Below are positions 37,872 to 45,293 of a DNA stretch of 64,000 nucleotides, one piece after another (positions within the stretch are counted from its first letter, which is position 1; each line of letters opens with the position of its first letter). The position numbers were made by a program, and so were the translations under genes. The notes below the pieces were generated by a model, which saw only the letters and a program-made list of their open reading frames with translations, made no database searches and had not been told where the DNA came from. The DNA is from Alkalibaculum sporogenes (lineage in GTDB: Bacteria; Bacillota; Clostridia; Eubacteriales; Alkalibacteraceae). The stretch covers positions 45,458 to 109,457 of the forward strand of contig NZ_WHNX01000012.1 in the NCBI RefSeq assembly GCF_009362815.1. The letters are read 5' to 3'.

Positions 37872-39163
37872 CAAAATTGACCTTCTTTCCATGTTAAGAT
37901 TTCTTCTTTTATTGGTTCTTGTTGAATTGCTTCTATTTGGGTGCCTGAAATATATCCATCTTCAATGATGATAGAGCATTCGTTGCCAGTACTAACTCGT
38001 GTTGCAATAGCCTGTAATCCTTCGGCTTCTAACCATTCTCCAAACTCTTTCAAAGTATCTAGATCCATTTGTTCTAACTTATCTAACAAGACAAAACCAC
38101 ATTTTGGATTAAGCTTTCTTACAATAGCAGTAGATACTTTAAGTTGATCGGATCCTGACATGTTGTCCCATTTATATCCGTTATAAAGCAATTCGCCATC
38201 CTCAACGGTTAGTCCAGGTAGGGGAAGATCTGCACCCTTAAGAAGATCAGTTTTATTCTGTCTTATAGTATCTATCTCAGTTGATAATGCTCTATATTGA
38301 TTGTCGTAAGAAAGTGCGTCTTCTTCGGCTTTGTCTTTGTCAAGATTGGCACGAACTTTGCGATTTATTTCTTCTATATTAGTAATGTTTTGTTCTAATT
38401 CTTCTGTAGATTCATCGTGTAAATCAAGTGCGGATTTTTGAGCAATCTCTAGATCGATGAGTATAGTTGATTGTTTTGCAATGAGCTCATCTATTTGTTG
38501 TTGGATTGTTCTTGCTTGGTTTTCTAAGTATTGAAGATTTTGGCGTTTGCGTTGGTTCTCACCATTGCGAGCTAGTATATCTTGTTGTTGTTTTATTAAT
38601 TCCGATGCAGAAACAAGTTCTTTAGGAGCATCAGGGTGATATGGCTGCTCTTTAGCAAACTTTTTTTTCTGATCTGCAATCTGTCCGATTGTCCTACGGC
38701 GATTATAAATTTCCTGTTCTTTTTGTTCTAGCTCGTATAACTTATTTCCTACGCCAATGATTTGTAATAAAGTATTAGCCTTTTCTTTTCCTGTAGATTC
38801 CATGAATTTAGGGAGATTAATAGCTAGTTGCTCGACAAATTCATTTAATAGCTGTTGTCCACCTTTCTGTCCATTAATATCAATAACCTTTAAATCACTG
38901 TTTTTTCCTTTTCGTTCGACTACTAATCCATTTGATAAAACAATATGTAAGTGGGGAGGGATAACTGATCCAGCGCGGTGTGATTCAGAAGGGCGATATT
39001 TCTCTCCCCCAAGAGCCCAGGCTATAGAATCTAATACTGAAGTTTTCCCTTGTTTATTTTTACCTCCAACGATTGTAAGCCCATTTTTAGTAGGTTCTAT
39101 TTTTATGGCTTTAACACGTTTGATATTTTCTATTTCAAGTTTATTTATTTTGATAGTATCCAT
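37871..39163 (-). CDS. Rad50/SMC-like phage ATPase
   Basis: 430 residues. Walker A GGKNKQGKTS near the N-terminus, a central coiled coil (about 150-290, rich in Gln, Glu and Asn), an ABC-like signature MSGSDQ (about 333-338) and a Walker B strand FVLLDKLEQMD near 360. The Walker B reads DK rather than DE, which I have seen described for phage members, so activity is not excluded. Likely works with a nuclease or recombinase in phage replication. GGAGG before the ATG. Confidence 0.8.
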   Translation of the reverse strand: MDTIKINKLEIENIKRVKAIKIEPTKNGLTIVGGKNKQGKTSVLDSIAWALGGEKYRPSESHRAGSVIPPHLHIVLSNGLVVERKGKNSDLKVIDINGQKGGQQLLNEFVEQLAINLPKFMESTGKEKANTLLQIIGVGNKLYELEQKEQEIYNRRRTIGQIADQKKKFAKEQPYHPDAPKELVSASELIKQQQDILARNGENQRKRQNLQYLENQARTIQQQIDELIAKQSTILIDLEIAQKSALDLHDESTEELEQNITNIEEINRKVRANLDKDKAEEDALSYDNQYRALSTEIDTIRQNKTDLLKGADLPLPGLTVEDGELLYNGYKWDNMSGSDQLKVSTAIVRKLNPKCGFVLLDKLEQMDLDTLKEFGEWLEAEGLQAIATRVSTGNECSIIIEDGYISGTQIEAIQQEPIKEEILTWKEGQF

Positions 39164-39211
39164 TGTTATTTTCCTCCTTATTTGTGGTATAATGATATTG
39201 AATTTAATTAG

Positions 39212-39370
39212 TTACGAGTCCTGTTCAGCGCCAACTGATAGGGCTTTTTCTTTGTCAAATTGAATATTAAAACCGTCTGTTACAATAGTTGCAATTTTCT
39301 CGTGCTTGTACAAATCATTTGCTATACCTACAATAATTGAATCAGCATAATTGTATTTATTTCCTAGCAT
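39212..39370 (-). CDS. 52-residue phage early protein, unknown
   Basis: ATG at 39370 with GAGGTGAG upstream; soluble and mixed charge. Not recognised. Part of a run of closely packed tiny early genes between the ATPase operon and the ParB-like gene. Confidence 0.6.
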   Translation of the reverse strand: MLGNKYNYADSIIVGIANDLYKHEKIATIVTDGFNIQFDKEKALSVGAEQDS

Positions 39371-39404
39371 TTTCTCACCTCGCCATATATTTTTTGTTTT
39401 ATCC

Positions 39405-39533
39405 TCAACTTTTTACGAAAACATCTTCGTAGAATTTTTCCATACATGCTATAGCAATATCTAAGGCTTCATTTTCTCTGTCATCTTCGCTAAGCATAGT
39501 TTTAAGTACTTCTATTGATTCGTGAATAGTCAT
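39405..39533 (-). CDS. 42-residue acidic phage early protein, unknown
   Basis: ATG at 39533 with GAGAGGAG about 11 bases upstream, helical and acidic (MTIHESIEVLKTMLSEDDRE start). Not recognised. Confidence 0.5.
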   Translation of the reverse strand: MTIHESIEVLKTMLSEDDRENEALDIAIACMEKFYEDVFVKS

Positions 39534-39576
39534 TCTTTTAATAGCTCCTCTCTATATTTCATTAAATCGTTATTTA

Positions 39577-39720
39577 CTATTTTGATTTTTCAACACTTTC
39601 AATTTTTCTCAGTGCCTTAGTAATTGATCTCAAATATTCATCTTCGCGGTTCCAGTCCACGTTAATGACTTCATCGGCTAATTGATTTAGAATTATTTTT
39701 GTTTTTTCTTGGTTAGTCAC
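39577..39720 (-). CDS. 47-residue phage early protein, unknown
   Basis: GTG start at 39720 with AAAGGA about 12 bases upstream; helical, charged. Not recognised. Overlaps nothing and fits the spacing of the early operon. Confidence 0.5.
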   Translation of the reverse strand: MTNQEKTKIILNQLADEVINVDWNREDEYLRSITKALRKIESVEKSK

Positions 39721-39741
39721 TTAATTTACACATCCTTTCTC

Positions 39742-39990
39742 TTATATGCTTTGTGTATCATTTAATGCCTCACTAATTATTTTTGTCGCAATTTTAAAGC
39801 CTTTAATATAACCTTGAGTTTCATATGCAACCATAACAGCGCCTACAAGTGGATCAACTTCCATATAGGCTTTTCTGTCTAATACTTTAGCTAAGTAAGC
39901 TCCTAAATCGTTAGCGGTTTGTTTTACTTCTTTTGTTTGATCATCTAAGGAACCTTTGTCGAGAGCAAGGTATGTTTTTTCAATTATCAT
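39742..39990 (-). CDS. Phage early protein, unknown
   Basis: 82 residues, helical, with AAAGGAGG before the ATG. It overlaps the preceding gene by 11 bases. No domain recognised. Confidence 0.55.
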   Translation of the reverse strand: MIIEKTYLALDKGSLDDQTKEVKQTANDLGAYLAKVLDRKAYMEVDPLVGAVMVAYETQGYIKGFKIATKIISEALNDTQSI

Positions 39991-40171
39991 CAGGGTTTCC
40001 TCCTTTCCTTGATTCTCTTTCCTTCAACCACACTTCATATTTTTCTTGCACTCCTGGTTGCTTGAAATAGTCTGCTATGATTTGGATCAGGGGGTGGGAA
40101 AGATTGTTTAGATCATGTTGATTTATTTCTGATGCGTTAATTGATATATCTGAATTTACAATAGTGCTCAT
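39980..40171 (-). CDS. Phage early protein, unknown
   Basis: 63 residues, soluble, AGGAGG before the ATG, overlapping the next gene. No domain recognised. Confidence 0.5.
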   Translation of the reverse strand: MSTIVNSDISINASEINQHDLNNLSHPLIQIIADYFKQPGVQEKYEVWLKERESRKGGNPDDN

Positions 40172-40404
40172 GAATAAATTCCTCCTATTTGTTTTAACTT
40201 TTTTCCCTTAATAAGTTTGTGCTTTAAAATATTTTTCTTATAGATTGGTAAATTTCCATCGACAACTATACCTATGTAATCATTTCCTTTATATCTATAA
40301 CCTCCGCCCGTCTTTTGAAAAATAGAATTACTATCGTATACTTCAAGGAGCGCAAACTGTTGTTTGTTATACTTAAAGAAAGATACTTGTCCATTTACGT
40401 TCAT
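40168..40404 (-). CDS. Phage early protein, unknown
   Basis: 78 residues, basic and beta-rich (FFKYNKQQFALLEVYD, YRYKGNDYIGIVVDG), with AAGGAGG upstream and an ATGA-type overlap downstream. No domain recognised. Confidence 0.5.
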   Translation of the reverse strand: MNVNGQVSFFKYNKQQFALLEVYDSNSIFQKTGGGYRYKGNDYIGIVVDGNLPIYKKNILKHKLIKGKKLKQIGGIYS

Positions 40405-40419
40405 AATCTACGCCTCCTT

Positions 40420-40818
40420 TTACGCTTCTTTTTCAAATAGTGATATTTGTCCTGGTAACTGACTTCTTCTTTTTCTAACCTTATTTATGGATTCATTTAA
40501 ACCGATGTATTTTTTCTTTAGCTGCTCTTCAATTTGATTTAGAACCCTAACATCTTTTGTTGTACCTACATACGCGTAAGTAGATTCGCCATCAGGATTC
40601 TTATAGTTAAAACAATCCCTTGTTCCGTCATCATCTTTTATCTGCGAAATAATACTATTGGCTTTTCTTTTAAGTTCTCTTTCTAGTGCTAAATCCTTAT
40701 CAAACATATAGTGAGGTCTAATTAACTCAACAATTTTATCGCGTGTTATTACCCCTGATTCTTTTACTTGTGATATAATCATTTCTTTAGCTTTCTTATC
40801 TAGTGTTTGTGTTCCCAC
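40420..40818 (-). CDS. Phage early protein, possible winged helix
   Basis: 132 residues starting with GTG after AAGGAGG. The N-terminal half (DKIVELIRPHYMFDKDLALERELKRKANSIISQIK) could form a helix-turn-helix, and the C-terminal tail is basic. It overlaps the ParB-like gene by 23 bases. Possibly a DNA-binding partner of that protein. Confidence 0.5.
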   Translation of the reverse strand: MGTQTLDKKAKEMIISQVKESGVITRDKIVELIRPHYMFDKDLALERELKRKANSIISQIKDDDGTRDCFNYKNPDGESTYAYVGTTKDVRVLNQIEEQLKKKYIGLNESINKVRKRRSQLPGQISLFEKEA

Positions 40819-41650
40819 GAGCTTTCGCCTCCTTCAGAAATCTTTGTATTTTTACTAACTTAGGTATTAATTCTTCCACCATCTCTACATATCCGCATAT
40901 TAGTAGTTCATCGAGGAGCTCATTCCATTCCTGTAATGCTGTTTCGCTTGTATCTAAATTCAATAAGCTATATAAAGATTTATTGTAAGCAAGAGCTGTC
41001 TTTTTACATTTAGATAAATACTGATTGTAGTTTTCATCTTTGTTGAAATTTATTGCTACGATATTTTCGTCATTATCCATTTTCTTAGCGGTCTCTATTG
41101 CTTTGTATTTTGGCAGATCTCCTAATTCAGGGTACTTGCCTACTGCTTCAACGTGCTGTTTGGCATCTCTTAAAGTAGACCTTGGGATGTCTATTGTCTT
41201 CACTATTTCCCGCTCCGATATATTTGCTGGACGGAATCCGTCCACTACGTTATTATTTTCAGCATTTTCATTCTCGTTTTGTTCGGAGTCCGAACGAAAC
41301 TCCATTTCAGACTTTTCTCTTAACTCTTCTGCTTTCAGTTCTGCTAATTTTGTGAGCGCCCTCGACTTCTCAATCTCAGTAAAGTCTTTTCTTTTGATGT
41401 TCTCTTCTAGTTCTAATATTTTTATTTCTCGCTTAGATAACTCACCTAACATTTTTACATCGATTTCCTTCATTTTGTTTCTCTCACAAGCCAGTAACCT
41501 TCTTCCTCCAGCAACAAGATTGTAATTAGAATCGACAACTATTGGATGAAGTAGACCATGTTCTCGGATACTGTCGGCGAGCTCTTGGATATCTCCGTAT
41601 TCTTGACGTATTCGGCTGCCAATGTTGATTTTATTAATTGATATAAGCAT
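40796..41650 (-). CDS. ParB-like nuclease domain protein
   Basis: 284 residues. N-terminal ParB domain (about 1-90): INIGSRIRQEYGDIQELADSIREHGLLHPIVV, AGGRRLLAC (the CTP/phosphate-binding GERR-like box) and ELEENIKRKDFTEIEKSRAL. A helix-turn-helix-like segment follows (ISEREIVKTIDIPRSTLRDAK, about 135-160). Such phage proteins regulate replication or gene expression rather than partition, as no parA gene is nearby. GAGGTGA before the ATG. It lies just downstream of the Cro-like gene, so it is an early lytic gene. Confidence 0.85.
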   Translation of the reverse strand: MLISINKINIGSRIRQEYGDIQELADSIREHGLLHPIVVDSNYNLVAGGRRLLACERNKMKEIDVKMLGELSKREIKILELEENIKRKDFTEIEKSRALTKLAELKAEELREKSEMEFRSDSEQNENENAENNNVVDGFRPANISEREIVKTIDIPRSTLRDAKQHVEAVGKYPELGDLPKYKAIETAKKMDNDENIVAINFNKDENYNQYLSKCKKTALAYNKSLYSLLNLDTSETALQEWNELLDELLICGYVEMVEELIPKLVKIQRFLKEAKARGNTNTR

Positions 41651-41674
41651 TAAATCACCTCGTTATACATATGA

Positions 41675-41890
41675 TTATTTTTGGTGTTCGTGTATTACAT
41701 TAAGGCCTAAAAAAATATCTTCTACGGAAGCATTTAACGCCTTTGCTATTTTTAACATCGTATTACCGTTAGGGACTTGATCTCCGCGCTCTATATTGCT
41801 TATATTAGGTCTAGACAAACCTGTGAGTCTTGAAAGATCTTCTTGAGATATTTTATTGATTGCCCTATATACTTTAATCTTATTATCCAT
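41675..41890 (-). CDS. Cro-like XRE-family repressor
   Basis: 71 residues comprising one helix-turn-helix (YRAINKISQEDLSRLTGLSRPNISNIERGDQVPNGNTM). It is transcribed divergently from the CI-like gene from a consensus promoter and is the first gene of the early lytic operon, as Cro is in lambda-like switches. Confidence 0.85.
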   Translation of the reverse strand: MDNKIKVYRAINKISQEDLSRLTGLSRPNISNIERGDQVPNGNTMLKIAKALNASVEDIFLGLNVIHEHQK

Positions 41891-41891
41891 T

Positions 41892-41967
41892 TATTACACC
41901 TCCTTTGTACATATTGTAATACACACATGCCATAATGTCAACTATGTAATTCATAGTCCGTGTAATA
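41892..41967. promoter_or_regulatory. Phage switch operator region
   Basis: TATTACAC at 41892-41899 and its exact inverse GTGTAATA at 41960-41967 flank TTGTAATACAC at 41914-41924, with ATGTAATTCAT at about 41944. These related half-sites overlap the early-gene promoter and are likely operators for the CI- and Cro-like proteins. Site assignment is by pattern only. Confidence 0.6.
41913..41941 (-). promoter_or_regulatory. Early lytic promoter (towards cro)
   Basis: Minus strand TTGACA (41941-41936), 17-base spacer, TACAAT (41918-41913): near-perfect sigma-A consensus. Confidence 0.85.
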
Positions 41968-41972
41968 TCCAT

Positions 41973-42001
41973 TTTACATTTTGTTATTTATGTACTACAA
42001 T
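41973..42001 (+). promoter_or_regulatory. Lysogeny promoter (towards the CI-like gene)
   Basis: TTTACA, 17-base spacer, TACAAT (41996-42001), 25 bases before the CI-like start. Its upstream end faces the repressor operators. Confidence 0.8.
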
Positions 42002-42025
42002 TAATTAAAAAGAGGTGTATTTTTT

Positions 42026-42391
42026 ATGGAATTTAAATCTTTTTTAAATAAAAAAAGAGTAGAAAAAAATTTGAGCTTAAGAGCGGCAGCTGAGTTAATT
42101 GGTATCAGCCACACATATCTATCTGCATTAGAAAAGGGTATAGATAATAGGGGATTACCTGCGCAAAATCCCACTCCGACTACTTTAAAATTAATAAGTG
42201 CTGCTTATGAGATAGATTATGAGTACTTACTAGAATTATGTGGGTATGTTGACGAAGATTATAATGAGGATCCTGAGATAGAACTAATTCAAAGAGCCCA
42301 TAAAAAGATGGACATTAGTCAACGAAAAAAAATGATGAAAATACTTAAAGCCTCTTTTGACGAATTATTTGACGAAGAAGAGGATGATTAA
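42026..42391 (+). CDS. CI-like XRE-family phage repressor
   Basis: 121 residues; N-terminal helix-turn-helix (LSLRAAAELIGISHTYLSALEKG) with an extended loop before the last helices (NPTPTTLKLISAAYEIDYEYLLELCG), and an acidic C-terminal tail. It has no S24-type self-cleavage domain, so induction probably depends on cleavage by the adjacent ImmA-like protease. GAGGTG before the ATG. Confidence 0.85.
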   Translation: MEFKSFLNKKRVEKNLSLRAAAELIGISHTYLSALEKGIDNRGLPAQNPTPTTLKLISAAYEIDYEYLLELCGYVDEDYNEDPEIELIQRAHKKMDISQRKKMMKILKASFDELFDEEEDD

Positions 42392-42393
42392 TA

Positions 42394-43533
42394 TTGAATC
42401 CAAACTATACTAAAGCGCTTAATCAATCTATCAAAGTACTTAAAAAATATAGTATAAGGCGAGTTCCTGTTGATATAATGCAAATTATACAACAACTCCT
42501 AGATGTTAAAACATATAAATACTCTGAATTAGCTAAAAATCGCAGATGTACAATAGAAGAAGTAATTGAGTTCTTCGGAACAGACTTAGGCGCAATTGCA
42601 AGAAATGTAAGTAAATCTAAAAAAGTAAGATATATAATTTATTATAATGATACTAAAAATAATACAGGGCTAGATCGCTTTACGATTTCTCATGAATTGG
42701 GACATTATTTTCTCGGGCATTTTAAGTTGATTACCGAAGATGTTCTTAATAGAGGAGGCTTCTCATTAAGACAATATGAAGCAATAGAAAAGGAAACTAA
42801 TTGTTTCGCGCGTAACCTATTATCGCCGGTACCTTTATACAATAGAATCATAAAGGATCCTATGACTCTGCAACAAAGAGTTATGAGCACATTTGACATT
42901 TCTTACAAAGCATCACGCGCGAGAATTGATCTTTTAACAAATGACAGCTACAGGGTAACAGACGAGCACATTAGCTACTTTAATACCTATGAAATGCCCT
43001 GCTTTGACTATTGCTGTACCTGTGGAAATCCTATAACAATTAAATTAAATTTCTGTAAAATCTGTGGAGGGAATAGCATAAAAAGTATTTGGAACGCGGA
43101 CTATAGCAGTGAATATATTTGGGAATTAAAATACGTTGGGGATATTAAAAATTTTGGGAGGAGAAATTATATGTTTTATGAAGGAATTGGAGTAGATGAA
43201 AACTCAAAAGCTGTTATCTGCCCTACATGCGACAACCAACAGATAGACGAGGGGGAACATTGCCGTATATGCGGTGAGCATTTGGTCAACAGGTGCACTA
43301 ATGTAGATCATTACAACAGAAGTGATTTTGACGGTCCAATATGTGGAGCTTTACTACAAGGAAATGCTAGATATTGCTCGCATTGTGGGAACCCATCTAC
43401 TTTTTTACAGAATAGTTTATTAAAACCGTGGGATAAAGTCAAAAGTGGAAATGAAATTCTTCAATTTCTTGAAATTGAAGAGTTGGCTACGTATGAAATT
43501 GATGATGATGATGATGATGACCTTCCATTTTAG
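42394..43533 (+). CDS. immA: ImmA/IrrE-type metalloprotease with C-terminal zinc ribbons
   Basis: 379 residues. The ImmA/IrrE domain (about 60-185) contains FTISHELGHYFLGH with the zinc-binding HELGH at 100-104. This family cleaves the partner CI-type repressor during the SOS or stress response. The C-terminal about 180 residues are unusual: cysteine pairs CTCGN...CKICGG, CPTCDN...CRICGE, and CGALLQ...CSHCGN indicate three zinc ribbons. It starts at TTG two bases after the repressor stop, with GAGG about 10 bases upstream. Ends in an acidic DDDDDDD tail. Confidence 0.85.
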   Translation: MNPNYTKALNQSIKVLKKYSIRRVPVDIMQIIQQLLDVKTYKYSELAKNRRCTIEEVIEFFGTDLGAIARNVSKSKKVRYIIYYNDTKNNTGLDRFTISHELGHYFLGHFKLITEDVLNRGGFSLRQYEAIEKETNCFARNLLSPVPLYNRIIKDPMTLQQRVMSTFDISYKASRARIDLLTNDSYRVTDEHISYFNTYEMPCFDYCCTCGNPITIKLNFCKICGGNSIKSIWNADYSSEYIWELKYVGDIKNFGRRNYMFYEGIGVDENSKAVICPTCDNQQIDEGEHCRICGEHLVNRCTNVDHYNRSDFDGPICGALLQGNARYCSHCGNPSTFLQNSLLKPWDKVKSGNEILQFLEIEELATYEIDDDDDDDLPF

Positions 43534-43549
43534 AAAGGACTGATATTAT

Positions 43550-45058
43550 ATGAAAGCAGTAATATATGCAAGATACTCCCCAGGACCACAACAACGTGAA
43601 GAGTCCATTGAAGGACAATTAAGAGAATGTAAAGAGTTTGCCAAGGCGAATGAAATAACCGTAGTTGGAGAATATATAGATCGTGCCTTGACTGGAAGGA
43701 ACGATAATAGGGCAGACTTTCAGAAGATGATTCGAGATAGTGAGAAAAAGATATTTGATGCAGTAATTGTATGGAAAGTTGACCGCTTTGGACGTAGCAG
43801 GGAAGAGATTGCTATTAATAAGGTTAAATTCCGTAAAAATGGCGTAAAGGTTCTTTATGCGAAGGAACATATCCCAGATGGTCCTGAAGGTATTATCCTT
43901 GAATCAGTCCTAGAGGGCATGGCTGAATATTATTCTGCGAACCTATCTCAAAATATAAAACGTGGTATGAAAGAGAATGCTTTAAAAGGAAAGATTACGG
44001 GAGGTAACATTGCCCTGGGATACAAAGTTAATGATGATAAGACCTTTGAAGTAGATCCAGACACAGCGCCTATTGTTATACAGATATTTCAGATGTACGA
44101 TGAAGGGCATACCATAACTGAGATAATTACACATTTAAACAGCAAAGGCTATAAGACATCTAGGGGGGTACCTTTTAATAAAAATAGCCTTCGGCCGATA
44201 CTTACTAATGTAAAGTATATAGGTCTATATAAATATGAGGGTATATACATGCAATCTACTGTTCCAGAGATTGTAGATAAGGATCTCTTTGAGAGGGTGC
44301 AAGTAAAGATGGTCAAGAATAAAAAAGCTCCGGCCAGGGCAAAAGCTAAAATCGAATATCTATTAACAACAAAACTATTTTGTGGTCACTGTGGATCTAA
44401 CATGGTAGGGGAGAGCGGATCAGGACGTAATCAAAAATACTACTATTATATATGTACGAAAAAGAAGAGAGAAAAGGCATGCGATAAAAAGACTGTAAAG
44501 AAAGATTGGATTGAGGATCTAGTTATCAATGAAACGGTAAATAGAGTTCTTCAGGACGACATTATAGAGTTGATCGCTGATAATGTTATTAAAATCCAAG
44601 AATCAGATAAGGAAAGTAGTTCCTTAAAATACCTGCAGGGTAATTTGAAAGAGACGGACAAAGGTATTAAAAACATAATGAAGGCTATAGAACAAGGGGT
44701 AATCTCGGATGCTCTCACGAACAGGCTAATGGAATTAGAGGGTCAAAAGGCAGAGATTGAAATCAATATAGACCAGGAGAAAATTTCTAATGTCATTCTC
44801 ACTAAAGAGCAAATTATCTTTTGGCTAGAACAATTTAAGAACGGTGATGTTAATGATCTAGAATACAGAAAAAGAATCATTGATGTGTTTGTAAATGCTG
44901 TTTTTTTACAAGATGATAAGGTTATAATCACATATAATTATACTAATGGTACAAAGACTATTAATGTTTCGGATTTGACTGTGTCACCTCCACCAAAATA
45001 TGCTTCCTCGCTAAAAGCGAGGGAGCATATTTTAGTTGAGATAAGCGGTGGTAGTTGA
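43550..45058 (+). CDS. int: Large serine recombinase (phage integrase)
   Basis: 502 residues. N-terminal resolvase domain with catalytic Ser10 (YARYSPG) and the conserved DRFGRSREE segment; recombinase domain (about 150-260, ALGYKVNDDKTFEVDPDTAPI); zinc ribbon with CGHCGS...CTKKKREKAC (about 280-320); coiled coil (about 345-430). It catalyses integration and, with a directionality factor, excision. The 3' end overlaps the putative attR, so about the last 20 codons (after SPPP) come from host flank DNA. In the excised phage the frame would end at 9787-9789, giving 507 residues. Confidence 0.95.
   Translation: MKAVIYARYSPGPQQREESIEGQLRECKEFAKANEITVVGEYIDRALTGRNDNRADFQKMIRDSEKKIFDAVIVWKVDRFGRSREEIAINKVKFRKNGVKVLYAKEHIPDGPEGIILESVLEGMAEYYSANLSQNIKRGMKENALKGKITGGNIALGYKVNDDKTFEVDPDTAPIVIQIFQMYDEGHTITEIITHLNSKGYKTSRGVPFNKNSLRPILTNVKYIGLYKYEGIYMQSTVPEIVDKDLFERVQVKMVKNKKAPARAKAKIEYLLTTKLFCGHCGSNMVGESGSGRNQKYYYYICTKKKREKACDKKTVKKDWIEDLVINETVNRVLQDDIIELIADNVIKIQESDKESSSLKYLQGNLKETDKGIKNIMKAIEQGVISDALTNRLMELEGQKAEIEINIDQEKISNVILTKEQIIFWLEQFKNGDVNDLEYRKRIIDVFVNAVFLQDDKVIITYNYTNGTKTINVSDLTVSPPPKYASSLKAREHILVEISGGS
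44987..44995 (+). other. Putative attR core inside int
   Basis: CCTCCACCA, identical to the tmRNA 3' end at 9703-9711, encoding Pro-Pro-Pro near the end of the integrase. Phage DNA lies to the left and host DNA to the right. Confidence 0.7.
44995..45033 (+). terminator. Host ssrA terminator, now behind int
   Basis: An 18-bp stem with one wobble pair (AAAATATGCTTCCTCGCT against its complement, loop AAA), ending in TTTT. It begins at the last A of the att repeat. In the uninterrupted chromosome it would follow the tmRNA CCA directly. Confidence 0.75.
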
Positions 45059-45171
45059 ACCCTAAGAGGGAGTTGGCGGATCAAGAGATATGCTAAAAAA
45101 GCATATTTCGCCGTCGACCGCACTACAATTTGACATATTTCACAAATAACATAATTTATCAGGGAATTATG

Positions 45172-45200
45172 TTGACATTGTAAAAAAACATTGATATTAT
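45172..45200 (+). promoter_or_regulatory. Promoter of the peptide transporter operon
   Basis: TTGACA, 17-base spacer, TATTAT (45195-45200). About 94 bases separate it from the dppD start, with a terminator hairpin in between. Confidence 0.75.
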
Positions 45201-45247
45201 ATATTCAATTATTAATGAGAGATTGTAAGAGCGAGAAGGGCAATGAG

Positions 45248-45280
45248 GTCATTTCCAAACAGAGGAAATGACTTTTTTTT
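45248..45280 (+). terminator. Leader terminator / possible attenuator before dppD
   Basis: A 9-bp perfect stem (GTCATTTCC / GGAAATGAC) with a 7-base loop and eight T residues, three bases before the ribosome binding site AGGAGG of dppD. As it lies downstream of the promoter, it may regulate the operon by attenuation. It could instead simply end upstream transcripts. Confidence 0.75.
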
Positions 45281-45293
45281 ACAGGAGGATGCG

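Larger units (their letters stand above)
9703..44995. mobile_element. Intact siphovirus-type prophage integrated in ssrA
   Basis: About 35.3 kb bounded by a 9-bp direct repeat (CCTCCACCA). It contains every module of a temperate tailed phage: lysis, tail with a long tape measure protein, head, packaging, transcription control, replication, a Cro/CI switch and a large serine integrase at the right end. No inactivated essential gene was seen. Tail tube plus tape measure with no sheath gene indicates a long non-contractile tail. Boundaries are inferred from the repeat and gene content. Confidence 0.85.

Noticed and set aside
40796..41650. Plasmid-type ParB partition protein, indicating a phage-plasmid
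   Set aside because: No parA or parS-like repeats nearby and an intact serine integrase with att repeats is present; ParB domains are frequent in early phage operons.
45207..45280. Riboswitch in the peptide-importer leader
   Set aside because: The leader is too short and shows no known aptamer core; kept only as a possible attenuator.
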